From positions 58,675 to 122,674 of the forward strand of contig CALEZT010000187.1 of the NCBI GenBank assembly GCA_937927975.1: a stretch of 64,000 bases of DNA, written 5' to 3'. Below the pieces are notes generated by a model. The model was given only the letters and a program-made list of their open reading frames with translations, was not told where the DNA came from and did no database searches. This DNA comes from an uncultured Phycisphaerales bacterium. Its GTDB lineage: Bacteria > Planctomycetota > Phycisphaerae > Sedimentisphaerales > Anaerobacaceae. Both the position numbers and the translations under genes were made by a program. Positions 33,901 through 46,800 of the stretch are shown here, in pieces (position 1 is the first letter of the stretch; each line of letters begins with the position of its first letter).

Positions 33901-34784
33901 TCGGACTGGATATGGACTTCAACTATAACTTCGGGGGCAAGTGGGGCGTCGGAACCTTCAATCAGGGCTCTTATGACGTCGCGGCTCCGAGCATCGCCTC
34001 CGGCGTCACCGGCAACCTGGGCAACATCACGAGTCAGAACCCTGGGATGGGTGTTTCCGCCGGGTACGGCTCGGTTCTCGACGACCTGCAGGTGGCCTTC
34101 CTGTTGAGGGCGACCCAGGCCCGCGTTGATTCGAAATCCCTGGCGGCGCCGAAGCTGACGGTCATTAGCGGCGAATCGGCCTCGTTCAGCCTCCAGAGCA
34201 TGGTGTCGTACGCTCTGCCTCCGAACGAGACGCAGGGCGTCTTCCAGGGCACCGGCGGCACCGGCACCACCGGGCTGCAGGGCACCTCTCAAAACGTCAA
34301 CTTCCTCCCGGTCGGCAGCACGTTGAGCATTACGCCAACGATTTCCAAGGACAAGAAGTACGTCTTGTTGAACATCACGACGAACCAGACCGACCTCCTT
34401 GGATTCGCAAGGCATGCGATTGAGCAACAGAACGATACCGACACCGGCGACACTACGACCACCGACACCAACAACGTGACCGTAACGCACGTGAGTGTTC
34501 CCGAGTTGGAACAGGCCACCGTGATGACGCGAGTGAGTGTGCCGGACCGCGGGACCCTCCTGTTGGGCGGTCACAAGCTGGCGGTTCAGGTCGAGAAGGA
34601 GGCCGGCGTTCCGATCCTCAGCAAGATCCCGATTCTCGGACGTTTGTTCTCCAATCGCAGCAGCGTCCGCGACCAGAAGGTCCTGCTGATCCTCGTCAAG
34701 CCGACGATCATTCTGCAGGAGGAAACCGAGCAGGAAGCGATCGCGGCGATGGAGGAGCCGATCCTCAGCGGATTACGGCGGTAA
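30984..34784 (+). CDS. Secretin-family outer-membrane channel protein (GspD/PilQ-like)
   Basis: A 1,266-residue protein. TTG at 30984 is chosen because AGGAGG is exactly seven bases upstream; it opens a signal peptide (LSTILALVSLTAACLVHV). Residues about 50-580 contain three or more TPR-like helical repeats (GQQQYDRGYYSEAEKTFEAA and similar) and a charged coiled-coil near 480-520. An STN/N0-like domain is at about 645-740, a Gly-Met-rich stretch at about 752-880, and the secretin domain at about 950-1250: VSIEARFLAVTENFLEDIGL, VSVPDRGTLLLGG and GVPILSKIPILGRLFSNRS are diagnostic. It probably forms the outer-membrane pore of a type II or type IV pilus-like system, but no inner-membrane partners are nearby. 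Confidence 0.88.
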   Translation: MDRPSVYAKSVRKGTLSTILALVSLTAACLVHVTPSPAAQGDEGATLRPMVQHIVGVGQQQYDRGYYSEAEKTFEAAQKYSQYLDPVEQRKLTSLRDKAGKAVAERKRIADARQAAERLSQKGELAAARTQLESIRGSEFLTPQERQEVTTLLGKANPSATPAADRITAPSQSSVASPASLVSTTPAESSQVAQPGAGDALDRYKKSISETYLTSKAAYLNGDLKTAKEGFAKVLQSPMTPSPMAEEVRGYLADIQLAEAGKAAARPVALADVSAQAMPAGGAVVLSNTPSNFRAQTTPVGQGERERIQELYNRSRELYIQGELIAARQGFAEVAASGLISAPPGLRPEDYVAQIDAQLANQEMVPVPAVSGQMNSAPRTVPMQTPSGLIPLSEQPTAGQGGSFVDEINRRRNTIRSYVENVVNSSVAQALKFMAQGDFVSARDNIDGAVRAVNQYQAYLGDELYKQHMQRLNGTSESIAEAQATQDRQQGEQRLRESAEAQRRVREKAEQDRQERIVELMTRAKAYWKQQQYEASLGQIESLLVIDPLNDEALTMKDMVEDMIYFRKQLAQEKLDRRQTADIKLSTDEATIPYADEITYPKNWREIVEKRKPDAPFQLDPSNTKVYEQLEQEVDLSAITQATPAGEAFDILRRSIDPPLNIVVLWRDLLDNANIESTSPVDFDGPSNIRLGTALDNMASALSDPLAGVDYRVEYVINRGVVTFATRAGLPAKKMETRVYDVSDLVSPPANYGGMAGMMGGMGGMMGGMGGMGGMMGGMGGGMGSYGGGMGGGMMGGMGGMGGGMVGGMGGMGGYGGGMGGMGGGMMGGMGGMGGGMGGYGGGMGGMGGGMMGGMGGMGGGMMGGMGGMGGMGMMGGMGGSTSYQSVSMAYGLRDLLQQSIDPESWYDLYPDTALGTITIFPQESPKKLAIYQTPEVHKRIEVLLDELRKALGHQVSIEARFLAVTENFLEDIGLDMDFNYNFGGKWGVGTFNQGSYDVAAPSIASGVTGNLGNITSQNPGMGVSAGYGSVLDDLQVAFLLRATQARVDSKSLAAPKLTVISGESASFSLQSMVSYALPPNETQGVFQGTGGTGTTGLQGTSQNVNFLPVGSTLSITPTISKDKKYVLLNITTNQTDLLGFARHAIEQQNDTDTGDTTTTDTNNVTVTHVSVPELEQATVMTRVSVPDRGTLLLGGHKLAVQVEKEAGVPILSKIPILGRLFSNRSSVRDQKVLLILVKPTIILQEETEQEAIAAMEEPILSGLRR
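33240..33624 (+). repeat. Gly-Met-rich repeat inside the secretin gene
   Basis: About 128 codons are almost entirely Gly and Met with some Tyr/Ser (units GGMGGMMGG and GGMGGYGGG). The DNA is a run of GGCATG/GGTATG hexamers. It joins the N0-like and later N domains and has no counterpart in model secretins. Confidence 0.9.
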
Positions 34785-34881
34785 GTTCAGTGCCGACGCG
34801 GATTTGACGATAGTCTGCACGCGAGGGGTACTCTATACAGTGAGTGCATGGACTTGGGCATAGTTGAACGGAAGTAGCCAT

Positions 34882-37800
34882 ATGACAGAGCAGATTCAGG
34901 AGCGACCGAGCGCCTGGCGACTGATGATCAGCTCCGTGCTGATCGTCTGCGTGCAGATGGGCTTGGCAGCGGCGAGCGAACTCTCCCTTTTCTCTTTATC
35001 GGACATTGTCGGTCGGCAAGGCGTGGCTTCCCAGGGGAGCGACGCGTTGCTCGTTCGTTTTGGCGACGTGGATGCTCCGTCCGCGACTCGTCCCGACCTG
35101 GTGGGTCCTCTGACGACAAGGGCCCGACGATCGGCGATCTCCCAGGGTCTGGTCCCGGGTTCCAACGTGGCGGGCCAGTACGACGACGTCGTGCCCGGCC
35201 TGACCCTCGTCAAGCTGCCCAGGGGAACCTCCACCATCGAGGCCGTGATGAGATTCACCGCCTCGCCGAACGTGCTCTATGCCGAGCCCAACTACCGGTA
35301 TCAACTCAGCCGAACGCCCAATGATCCGCGCTTCAAGGATCAGTGGGCCCTGGACAACACCGGCCAGGAGGGTGGGCTCTTGGACGCCGACATCGATGCC
35401 CCCGAGGCCTGGGACATCACCACCGGCAACAAGGATCTGCTCGTTGCAGTGCTGGATACCGGCATCGACGCGACCCATCCCGACCTCAAGAACATCTGGT
35501 CCAATCGAAGGGAAGCCTCCGGCAAGCAAGATGAAGACGACGACGGTAACGGTTATGACGATGACGTTTCCGGTTTCAACTTCCTGGGCAACAACGCCAA
35601 CGTGGCCGATGACGTCTATCACGGCACCTACGTCGCGGGCATTATCGGCGCTTCCTCGAACAACGGCGTCGGCATTGCCGGCGTTTCCTGGAACGTCAGC
35701 CTGATGATCTGCAAGGTCGCCAACCGGGACGGCGTGAACCTGGACGCCGCGGTGGCGGCCGTGCAGTATGCCACCGCCATGGGCGCCAAGATCATCAACG
35801 CCTCCTGGGGCGGTCCCGAATACAGCAAGAGTCTGCACGACGCGATCGCAGCGGCCGGCAAGAAGGGCGTCCTGGTCGTCGCCGCCGCGGGTAATGGCGG
35901 AATCAATACCGACAACACGCCGATCTATCCGGCTGCCTATCCCCTCTACAACGTGATCTCGGTCATGGCGACCAACAATCGTGACCAGATGGCCGCGACC
36001 TCCAACTACGGCGTTCGGTCGGTGGATTTGGCCGAGCCGGGCGAGGGGGTCCTGAGCACCATGCCGGTCACCGCTACGGACGCGATGACCGCGGCCGGTC
36101 TGACCGCGGAATACGGCGCCCTCTCCGGCACCTCCGTCGCGGCGCCCCACGTCAGCGGGGCCGCGGCGCTTCTGTGGGCCAAGTATCCTGCGCTGTCGCA
36201 CCACCAGATCAAGCAGGTGCTGATGCAGACGACCGACAAGGTCGTTCCAGGCCTGTGCCAGTCGCACGGTCGAGTCAACGTGGCCAGGGCCCTGGCGGCA
36301 GTCCCCGGCGGCACCCTGGGCAGGGTCATCAACACCCGCAAGGATCACACCGATCCGGACAACTACTACTACTCGATCCAGGAGGCCATCGACGACGCCA
36401 ACGATGGCGACACCCTGATCGCCGAGGGTCGCAGGACCGGCAACACGCTGTTCCTCGAACTGATCGACTTCAAGGGCAAGGCGATCACGCTGCGAAGCGG
36501 CGACATCACCAACCCTTCGGACCCGAATCTCTACACCCACAGCGCGATCCTCTTCGGCCTGGCCAAACAGGGCTCGATCGTGACTTTCGCCAACGGCGAG
36601 GGCCGCGACTCAGTCCTCAAGGGCTTCACGATCGGCTGGGGCGTCGCCGAAAACGGCGGCGGCATCCGCATTGAAAACGCTTCGCCCACGATCACCGACT
36701 GCGTCATCGCCAACAACCACGCGCGGTCCTTCGGCGGCGGCATCGACTGCCTGGGCGGCTCGCCCCTGATCCGCAACTGCGTCATCAGCGACAACGTGGT
36801 GTTCGACGCCGCGGGCGTCGGCGGCGGTCTGAACATCGAAGACGCCACCCCGACGATCATCGACTGCGTCATCCGCAACAACCGGTCCATGAGCGCCGGC
36901 GGCGGCCTGGCGATGTACAACGCCTCCACTTCGATCGGCAACTGCTTCTTCCTGAACAACTCGGCCGTGGGCGGCGGCGGTCAGATCGACCTGGTCGCCT
37001 CCTCGCCGACGATCACCCACTGCACGATCGTCGTGGACGACGTCACGCCCTCGCGGGACGGCGGCATCTGGGCCTTCGACGGCTCCAATCCGACGATCAC
37101 CAACTGTATTCTTTGGGGCAACGGCGACGACCTGTTCGGTTGCACCGCTTCGTACTCCTGCATCGAGGACACCGAGGACGGCGGCGACGGCAATTCGCAC
37201 GCCAACCCGATGTTCACCCAGGGCCCCGACGGGGTCTACTACCTGAGCCAGACGGCCGCCGGTCAGCTTGGCGACAGCCCCTGCGTCGACGCCGGCACTT
37301 CCGACATCGACGAGGCCTTGGCGGCGCGGTTGGCCCAGATGACTACACGCACCGATGGCGTCGCAGACGCCGGGAATCTCGACGTGGGCGCGCATTACGC
37401 GGCCGCGCCCGCGGTCTATTATCCGCTGATCGTCACCGTGATCGACGCGGCCGGCAATCCGGTAGATCCCAACGTCGCCGGCGGCACGGTCGCCCCGAGC
37501 GGGGGTTCGGTCCGACGGTTCGAAGTGGTCACGGTCAAGGCCGAGCCCAAGGACGGCTGGCGGATCAAACGCTGGGTCGGCGCCGCGGACGACACGACGA
37601 AGAACCTCACCCTTACGTTTGTGGTCAACGGTCCCGTCGCCATCCAGGTGGAGTTCGAAGAGATCCCGCTGTACCGTCTGACGACACGCGTCCAGGGCCA
37701 GTACCCGGTCGCCGGCAGCACGGACACCTGCAAGATCCAGCCGGAGCACCGCAGAGGCGAGGTCTATCGCGAAGGCCAGATCGTCACTGTCACCGCGATC

Positions 37801-40800
37801 CCGGTCGGTCCGTACATCATCGACCGCTGGAACGGCACCGACAACGACGCAAGCTGGGCTCTGACCAACACCGTGACGATGACCTCCGACAAAGAGGTGA
37901 CCGTCAGCTTCACGCAGCCGCGGACGCTGGAAGTCCCGGGCCAGTTCCCCAGCATCGCCGAGGCGATCTCCGCGGCCCGGACCCACGGCGACACGATCAT
38001 CGTCAAACGCGGCACCTACCGGTTGACCGGCACGCTCGACTTCAACGGCAAAGCGATCACCCTGACCAGCGACAACCCGGACGACCCGGCCTGCGTGGCC
38101 ACGACCGTTCTCGATTGCCAGGGCCAGGGTCGCGCGTTCAAATTCCAGAAGGGCGAGAGGTCCGACTCGGTCATCGACGGTTTCACCATCCAGAACGGCA
38201 ACGGCCACGAGTGGGGCGCCAGCGCCCCGACCGGCGACACCGGAGACGCCGGTCCCGACGCCCTCGGCGGTGCGATCGCCTGCTTTAACGGCAGCAGTCC
38301 GACCCTGTCGAACCTGATCATTCGCAATTGCACCGCGACCGGCTTCGACGGCGCTCCGGGCACGTTCGCCTATCCGGCGCAGCCGGATCACCCCGCGCCG
38401 GAGGACCCGGCGGATCCGCCGGATGCGTTGGACCCGCCCGAGGCTCCGGACGAGGAGGCGGACCCGAACGCCAACGGAACACCCGGCGAGCCCGGCGCAG
38501 CCGGTGCCGACGGCGCGGTCGGTGCCGACGGCGCGGCCGGAGCCCCCGGATACAACGGCGGCAAGGGCGGCAATGGTTACGGCGGCGCATTCTATTTTGA
38601 CGCCAACAGCGTTCCCACGATTCTGCACTGCACGATCATCGACTGCAGCGCCTCAGGCGGCACCGGCGGCGCCGGCGGCAACGGCCAGGCCGGTCAAGCC
38701 GGCCAGAACGGTCAGGACGGCCAAGCCGGTCAGGACGGCCAGGACGGCGGCGACGGAGTCGGAGAAGGCACTGCCGGCGCTGGCGGGGCCGGCGGCGCGG
38801 GCGGCGCGGGCGGTAATGGCGGGGCCGGCGGGGCTGGTGGCATCGGCGGCAATGGCGGCGATGGTGGCGACGGTCTCGGCGGCGCGATGTACTTCGGACC
38901 CAACAGCAAGCCGATCATCAGGTACTGCACGATCCAGAACACGACGGTTCGCCAGGGTCTGGGCGCAGCAGCCGGCGCGGGTGGCGCCGGTGGCGCAGGC
39001 GGCAACGCCGGTGTGGGCGCCGCGGGCGGCGCCGGTGGCGCGGGCGAGCCGGAAGGCGAGGCCGGGGCTGACGGGGCCGATGGAACCAGCGGCGCAGGCG
39101 GCGCCGGTGGCGCGGGCGGCAACACAGGCATCAATGGCACCATGGCCTGGGGCGGCGCCATCTTCTTCGGCGACGACTGCCAGATCGAAATGTCCGATAC
39201 GACCATCAGCGGTTGCCAGGCCATCTCCGGCGGCGTGACGGTTGAATACGCAGGCGGCGCCGGTGGCGCCGGCGCGCCCGGCGGCGAAGGCGCCGCAGGC
39301 GGCGTCGGCGGCAACGGCGGCAGCGGGGCCCCCGCAGGCGACGCCGGGGCCGGCGGCGGCGACGGTGCGCCCGGAAGCAGCGGATCCTATACCCGCAGCG
39401 CGACCACCAGCTTCGGCGGCGCCGTGCTCTACAGCGCGGGCTGCGTCGTCAGGCTGACCAACTGCTCCATGATCTCGAATACGGCCCAGGTCGACAGCGG
39501 CGGCGCGGAATACTACTTCGACAATTGCACGAGCGTCCTGGATCGCTGCACCTTCCGCAGCAATACCGCTAGGGGCGACGGCGGAGCCCAGGCGTTCGGC
39601 ACCGCCTGTTCGCTCACGATGAGCAATACCAGCTACTTGAACAACACCGCGTCCGGCGACGGCGGCGGCATCTACCTCTGGTACGACTGCGACCTGGACG
39701 TGAATGATTCGACCTTCACGGGCAACTCGGCCGCCAGCCACGCCAGCGGTCTCGGCGGCGCCATCTACGGCGGCGGCATCTTCGACGACAACGCGCAGGA
39801 TTTCTTCAACGGCGGTTCGATCCGCGTGAACAAGAGTCGGTTCGAGAGCAACGTCGCAGCCTTCGGCGGCGGCCTGTACTGGTACGGAAACCAAGCCGAA
39901 GTCCGTATCGTCGACAGCACGTTCCGCACGAACACCGCCGAACACGGCGGCGGTCTCTACTGGAGCGGCGGCGATCCGGAGATCACCAACTGCGTCGTCC
40001 GGGGCAACACCGCTCTGGGCACCGCGATCACGGTTCTCGTGCCTGCGCCGACGCCCGATCCGAACGACCAATCCACGTGGCCGCCTTCGGATCAGTGGCC
40101 CGATCCGAACGATCCGAACTCCATGTTCGATCCGAACAACCCGTTCACGCCGCCGGACATCGCCACGCTCGGCGACCGCGACTGTGGCTCGGGCGCCGGT
40201 CTCTACTGCCTGTCTTCCAACGCGTTGATCCGGGACTCGTTCATCAGCGAGAACATGGTCCGCGGTGTCGGCGGCGGTCTGTACTTCGCCGGCGGTTTGC
40301 CCAAGCTTCAGAACAGTCTGATCAAGGGCAACAGCGCCTGGAGCGGCGGCGCGGGCGTCAGCGCCCAGTGGGACACCGGTCTGCTGATCAGCAACTGCAC
40401 GATCGTGGAGAACACCACCTCCGATCCGAACAACAGCAGCGCCGGCTACGGCGGCGGTCTGCTCTGCACCCACAGCAGCAAGACCATCCTGACCGACAGC
40501 ATTCTCTGGGGCAACCAGGGTCGGTTCGGCAACCAGATCGCCATCGGCAGCAAGGACGATCCGAGGTACCTCCCGCGTCCGGCGGCTCTGACTGTCAAGT
40601 TCAGCGACGTCCAGGGCGGTCAATCGGGCGTCCACATCGAGCCGGGACGCACGCTCAACTGGCTCGAAGGCAACATCGACGCCGACCCGCTGTTCGTGGC
40701 CTCGTACTACCTGAGCCAGACGGCCGCGGGTCAGGACCAGACCAGTCCGGCGGTCGATGCCGGCAGCGCAATGGCCAACCAGATCGGCATGGCCGGGTAC

Positions 40801-43800
40801 ACCACGCGGACCGACAATCGCGGCGACTCCGGCCAGGTGGACATGGGCTTCCATTACCCCGGTCCCGGCCGATACAACCTGACGGTCACCATCATCGGCG
40901 GCCACGGCACCGTGACCCCGATGACCGGCCTGTACCATGAGTTCCAGGAAGTGACGCTCACCGCGATTCCCGAGGAAGGCTGGCGCGTCCGCCAGTGGAT
41001 CGGCACCGACGTCGATCCGTCGTGGAACAGGAACACCGCAGTCGTGACGATGGACAGCGGCGCCGACAAGTTCGTCACCGTCGAATTCGAACTGGCAGCG
41101 ACCCGCAACCTGCTGGTCCCCACGCACTACCGGACCATCGAGGCCGCGGTCCTGGCGGCCAGCCCGGGCGCGACGAACATCATCCTCAGCGCGGGCGTCT
41201 ACTACATCAGCAACCCCGCGGGCATCGACCTCCAGAGCAAGAACATCCGCATTATGTCCACCGATCCGAACGATCCGTCGGTGGTGGCCAGCACGATCAT
41301 CGATTGCCAGGGCAGCCGGTTCACCCGCAAACGCGCGTTCCACTTCCACAACGGAGAGACCGCCGACTGCGTGATCTCCGGCGTGACCATCCGCAACGGA
41401 TACTGGATCGGCGCCGTGGGCATCACCGGCGGCATCCCCGGCGGTCCGGTCGACCCCACCGATGAGGACTCCCCCAGCCGCATGCCCGGCGGCACCAGCG
41501 TCACCGCCACCGGTTACGGCGGCGCGATCCTGTGCGAGAACGGCAGCTCGCCCACGTTCCAGAAGTGCGTGATCGAGAACTGCACGGTCGTCGCAGCTCA
41601 GGGCGGCAACGGCATCGACGGGGGCACCATTCCCGAGAACTCGGACGAGGACGGCTACTGGGGTGGCCACGCCGGAAGCGGCACTGGCGACTCCTTTGGC
41701 GGCGCCATCGCCTGCCTGGGCGGCAGCAAGCCCACCTTTGTCGATTGCATCATCCGCAACTGCAACGCCCGAGGCGGCATGGGCGGCGACGGCGGCGATG
41801 GTTCTCAGCAGAACCTCGGCAGCGGTCGCGAAAGCTGGGGCGGCAATGCCGGCAGCGCCACCGGCGACGGCCATGGCGGCGCGGTCTATGCCACAGCCGG
41901 CAGCAACGCGACCTTCAAGAACTGCTTGTTCTCCGACAACCGTGCGTTGATCGGCGCGGTCGGCGCGGTCGGCCTCAACGGTCCCGGCAGCGGTCTGGGC
42001 GATCCGTATCCCAATCCCGCCGGTCCCGGCTCTCAGGGCCTACTGACGGTCAACGGGACGATCGCCGGCGGTGCGGTCTACCAGGAAAGCGCCGATCTGA
42101 CGTTCATCGACTGCAAGTTCACCGCCAACAGCGCGTATGCAGGGTATAACTACGAGTCTGTCGGCCTCAGCAGCGAAACCGAAGACGAGGAATTCCGTCT
42201 TCACGCCCCAGGCGGCGCGATCTACGTCGCCTCCGGCAATCAGCTCAATCTGGACCGCTGCCAGTTCGTCGAGAACGTCAGCGGGGCCATCTACCTCGTC
42301 GGTGGCAGCGTTATCGACGCCAACGCGACGGAGTTCAGCCGCAACAAGGCGCCCCAGATCCCTGTCGATGCGTCCCTTGTCACCCAAGTTCGGATCGTGG
42401 ACGGCCAGATCATCAATGTCTATCCGGTCGGTTTCTCGTTTGAGGGCGGCGCCGTGTACATCGGGCCTTCCTGCCCGGATGTGACGTTCCGCAACTGTGA
42501 ATTCCAGAGCAACTCCTCCGCCGGCAGCGGCGGCGCGATTCGCCTGCTGAGCGATGCATACTTCGTCGATTGTTCGTTCGCCGGCAACAAGACGGGCGAA
42601 AGCGGCGGCGCGATCGAAGCCTTCTCCGACACTGGCGACTCCACCACCCAGCGGAACCTGTCGCTGAACATCGAGTCGTGCATCTTCAGCGGCAACTACG
42701 CCAACGAGGGCTTCTACGCCCAGGGCGGCGCCCTTCACCTGGAGGACGTCGATGCGGTGGTGACGGACAGCTACTTCCTGAACAACCGGGCCAAGAGCGG
42801 CGGCGGTCTGTTCGTCACCGGCGGCGGCATCGATCTCCGCGGCGGCAGCATCAGCGGCAACACCGCCATCGGTGGCAGCGGCGTGACTCTGGCTTCCGAT
42901 GTGCTCGTCAGCGACTCCATTGCCGTTTCGGGCACAACGGTCCTGTCCAGTCTTACGGACGCCTACTACTTCAATCGCGGCAAGTTCGCCCGCAAGGACC
43001 TCGGCGCCGGCATCGACGTCGGCGGCGGTCTGGTGCTGGCCTCAGCGAACGCCGAGATCGACGACTGCATGTTCACGAACAACCAGGCCACCGGCGCCAA
43101 AGGCACCGGCGGCGCCCTGTGCTTCTACTCCGACGGCGGCACGGTCACCCATTCCGTGCGCAACTGTCTCTTTGCATCCAACTCCGCCTTCCGCGACGGC
43201 GGCGCCGTGTCGAGCAACCTGTTCGCCCGGCCCACAATCGCCAACAGCACCTTCGCGGAGAACACCGCCGGCAATCTGGGCGGCGCGCTGTTCTGCGACT
43301 GGAGCTCCAAGGCGACGGTCACCGACTCGATCTTCGTGAAGAACAGCAAGTACGCGGTGGCGGAGGTCGATTTCGCCGACGCGACGGTCACGCACAGCCT
43401 GTTCCATGAGAATATGCCCGCCGATTGCGGCGTGCTCGACACTGTGGCCTCCAACATCGTTGCCAAGTCGTGCCAGGACGAGAGTTCGACGAACATCGTG
43501 GGCGATCCGCTGTTCGTGGAAGGTCCGCTGGGACGCTTCTACCTGAGCCAGACCGCGGCCGGCCAGGCCGCCGACAGTCCCGCGCTCAACGCAGGCAGCA
43601 ACTCCGCTTCGGGCGTCGGCCTGGCGGATCTGACCACGCGGATCGACGGCATGAAGGATACCGGCGTCGTGGACCTGGGTTACCACTTCCAGGACCACAC
43701 GACGATGCCCAAGTACACCCTGAGCGTGGAGGTCATCGGCGGTCATGGAACCGTCAGCCCCACCTCGGGCGAGTTCTACGCCGGCACTGCGGTGGCGCTC

Positions 43801-46800
43801 ACCGCGGTACCGGAGGCCGGATGGCGGGTCAATCAGTGGTCCGGAACCACCGATGACGTGTCCAGCAGTCCCACGAACACCGTGATCATCGGGCCGGACA
43901 AACGCGTTTCGGTCGTCTTCGGCCAGCCCAGGATCATCGTGGTCGGCAGCAGGCAGGAATACTTGAGCATTCAGCACGCGGTGGACGCTGCCGCCGACGG
44001 CGACGTCGTCGTCATTCCGACAGGCACGTACCGACCTGTCGTCACCGACAGCATCTATCCCTGGAACTTCATCCGGATTCGCAGCAAGAACATCACGCTG
44101 ACCGGCTCCAACCCCGCTGATCCCGAGGTGGTGGCTGCGACGATCCTACGCGGTTACCGGTTCGAGATCATGGACGTCGGAGCACAGACCGTAATCGACG
44201 GTCTGACGATCGGCGACGTAAACTGGGTCGGTGGCCTCGGCGCCAGCGGCGACGCTTCCACCGGCGCGCCTCGCGACGGCGAACCCGGTGGTCCTGTCAT
44301 GGGCGGCGTCATGGTCATCGTCGGCGCATCGCCCACGATCCGCAACTGTCGATTCGTGGACTGCGCCATCACCGGCGGCAACGGCGGCGACGGCTCCAAC
44401 GGCAACACACAGCATTCCGTCGGCTTCGACGGCGGCTGGGCCGGCTGGGCCTACGGCGGCGCCGCGTACATCGGCTTCCGAAGTAATCCGACCTTCGAGA
44501 ACTGCCTGTTCCAGAACTGCGTCGCCATCGGCGGCAATGGCGGCAACGGGGGCACCGGCAACCAAGGCGCCCAAGGCGGACGCGGCGGCAACTGGATGAT
44601 GTCCGAATCCGTCGAGAAGAACATCCGCACCTGGTGGGATGGCTGGGACTGGGGCCAGTTCAACGCCAACGGCGACCTGATCCTCCTGGGCACCGTGGAC
44701 ACCGTGGTCGACGATCCTCGCACCTACTATGACGACTACTGGAGATACAGCGGCTACGGCGGCGCGGTGTACATCGAGTACTATAGCTCGCCGAGATTCA
44801 TCGACTGCAACTTCAGCGACAACCGCACCTTCGGCGGCGTCTCCGGCGTCGGCGCCGACACCGATCCGATTCCCGACAGGAACCTGGACATCGAGAACTT
44901 CGGTGGCGCCGTCTACATCGGCAGCGCGAGCAATCCGGAGTTCATCGGCTGCGTCTTCAAGAACAACATCGCCGACACGAACATATCCGCGGCGCTGCCC
45001 GACGACGTCTACATCAGCTACGGCGGCTCGTTGGCCATCGAGACCGACTGTGCCCCGCTGTTCCTGCGGTGCACGATCGAGGAGAGCCGCTCCGCCATCG
45101 GCGGCGGCATCTGGTCCTCCAGGTCGCTGCTGACGATCATCGACTGCAACATCGTCAACAATGAAGCGTATCACGGCGGCGGTCTCTACGCGGCGGATTC
45201 CACCGGCGCGATCACCGACACCCTCGTGCATCGCAACCGCGCGTTCCAGTCGAACGTCGATCCGAACCTCATCCTGCTGGACGCGGCCTTCCCGTTCAGC
45301 GGCGTCAAGGGTTGGGGCGGCGGTCTGTGCAGCGTCAACTCGATCCTGGACATCCGCGACAGCGTCTTCGCGGACAACCGGGCCATGTACTCCGGCGGCG
45401 GCGTCTACTTCAGCGGGTACGACCAGGATGTGACGGTTGAACCTCTGCTGCACAACTGTCTGATCTACGGCAACGCCGCAGGTCACGACGGCGGCGGTCT
45501 GGCCGTCTGGCGCGACGAGATTTCCGTCTCCAACTGCACGATCGCGGACAACGTCGTGCTCAACGGCCTGGAAAACGCCTACGGCGGCGGTCTGTTCGTG
45601 GGCTACGACTCCAACGCGGTGGTCACCAACTCCATCATCTGGGGCAACAGCAGCAGCGCCCAGGGCTCTCAGATCGCGGTCACCCATGGGTTCCTCTATA
45701 GCTCCAATCCGTCGTCTCTGCGTCTGAGCTACAGCGACGTCCAGCCGACGTCCGATCCGTGCTCTGTCAGCGATACTCCGCTGGATCTGGTCCTGGTCTT
45801 CGACTCCAGCAGCACCATGCAGCAATACATGACGGAGATCAAATCCGCTGCCACGGACATCGTCGGGCTGGTTGGGCAGAAGGTGCGGGACTACCGCATC
45901 GCGGTGGTGGACTTCAAGGACTTCAACAGTACGGTCGGCGCCTTCGGGACGGCCTCCGATTATCCGTATCGCGCGGTCCTTCCGTTCAGCGACAACGCCA
46001 ACCGCGTCGTCAGTGCGATCAATTCGATCGCGACACCGGCCGATTCCGGCGGCGATGCGCCCGACTCCGTCTATTACGCCCTCATGAGGACGATCGACGG
46101 CAACGACCTGGGCGGCTGGCGGGGCGGCGAGGTCGATCGCGTCATCGTGCTGATCGGCGACGCGCCGCCGCACGATCCGGAACCAGGTGTCGATGCCTAC
46201 ACGATGGCCGATGTGGCCTCCGCGGCGACGCGGGCGCCCAGTAAGAGGATCATCGCGGTCCAGCTTGGCGAGGATACGACCACCGCGGCGTACTTCCGCA
46301 CCCTGGTCGGCGGCGCCGGCGGGGCCTTGGTCGAGGCGGCCGACCCCAATCAGGCGATTGCGGGCATCCTGGCCGGCATTCGCCTGTTCACCGACTCCGG
46401 GCCTGCGATCTACGTGTCCGAAGGCTCGATCCTGCCGGGTTGGAACTCGGTCGAGGAGGTTTGGAGCCCGAGCACCGGCAACATCGGCGCCGATCCGATG
46501 TTCATCGCCGGCTACTATCTGAGTCAGACCGCCTCCGGCCAGGGACGTCAGAGCCCGGCGGTCGACGCCGGCAGCGGCCCGGCCGACCTGTCCAGCATCG
46601 GGTTGGGCGATCGCACGACCCGGACCGACGGCCAGGGCGACACCGGCATCGTGGATATGGGCTATCACTACCGAGAGGGCGTGACGCTCTACACGCTGAC
46701 CGCGCAGGTTCTGCCGGCCGAGGTCGACGGAGTGGTTCACGGCACGATCAATCCGCCGTTCGCACTGGTGTATGAAGGCTCGTCCAACAACATGATCCGG

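Noticed and set aside
36610..41874. Long minus-strand open frames of 672 and 1,073 codons inside the giant gene
   Set aside because: They are Ala/Val/Arg-rich mirror images of Gly-rich coding DNA with no start signals.
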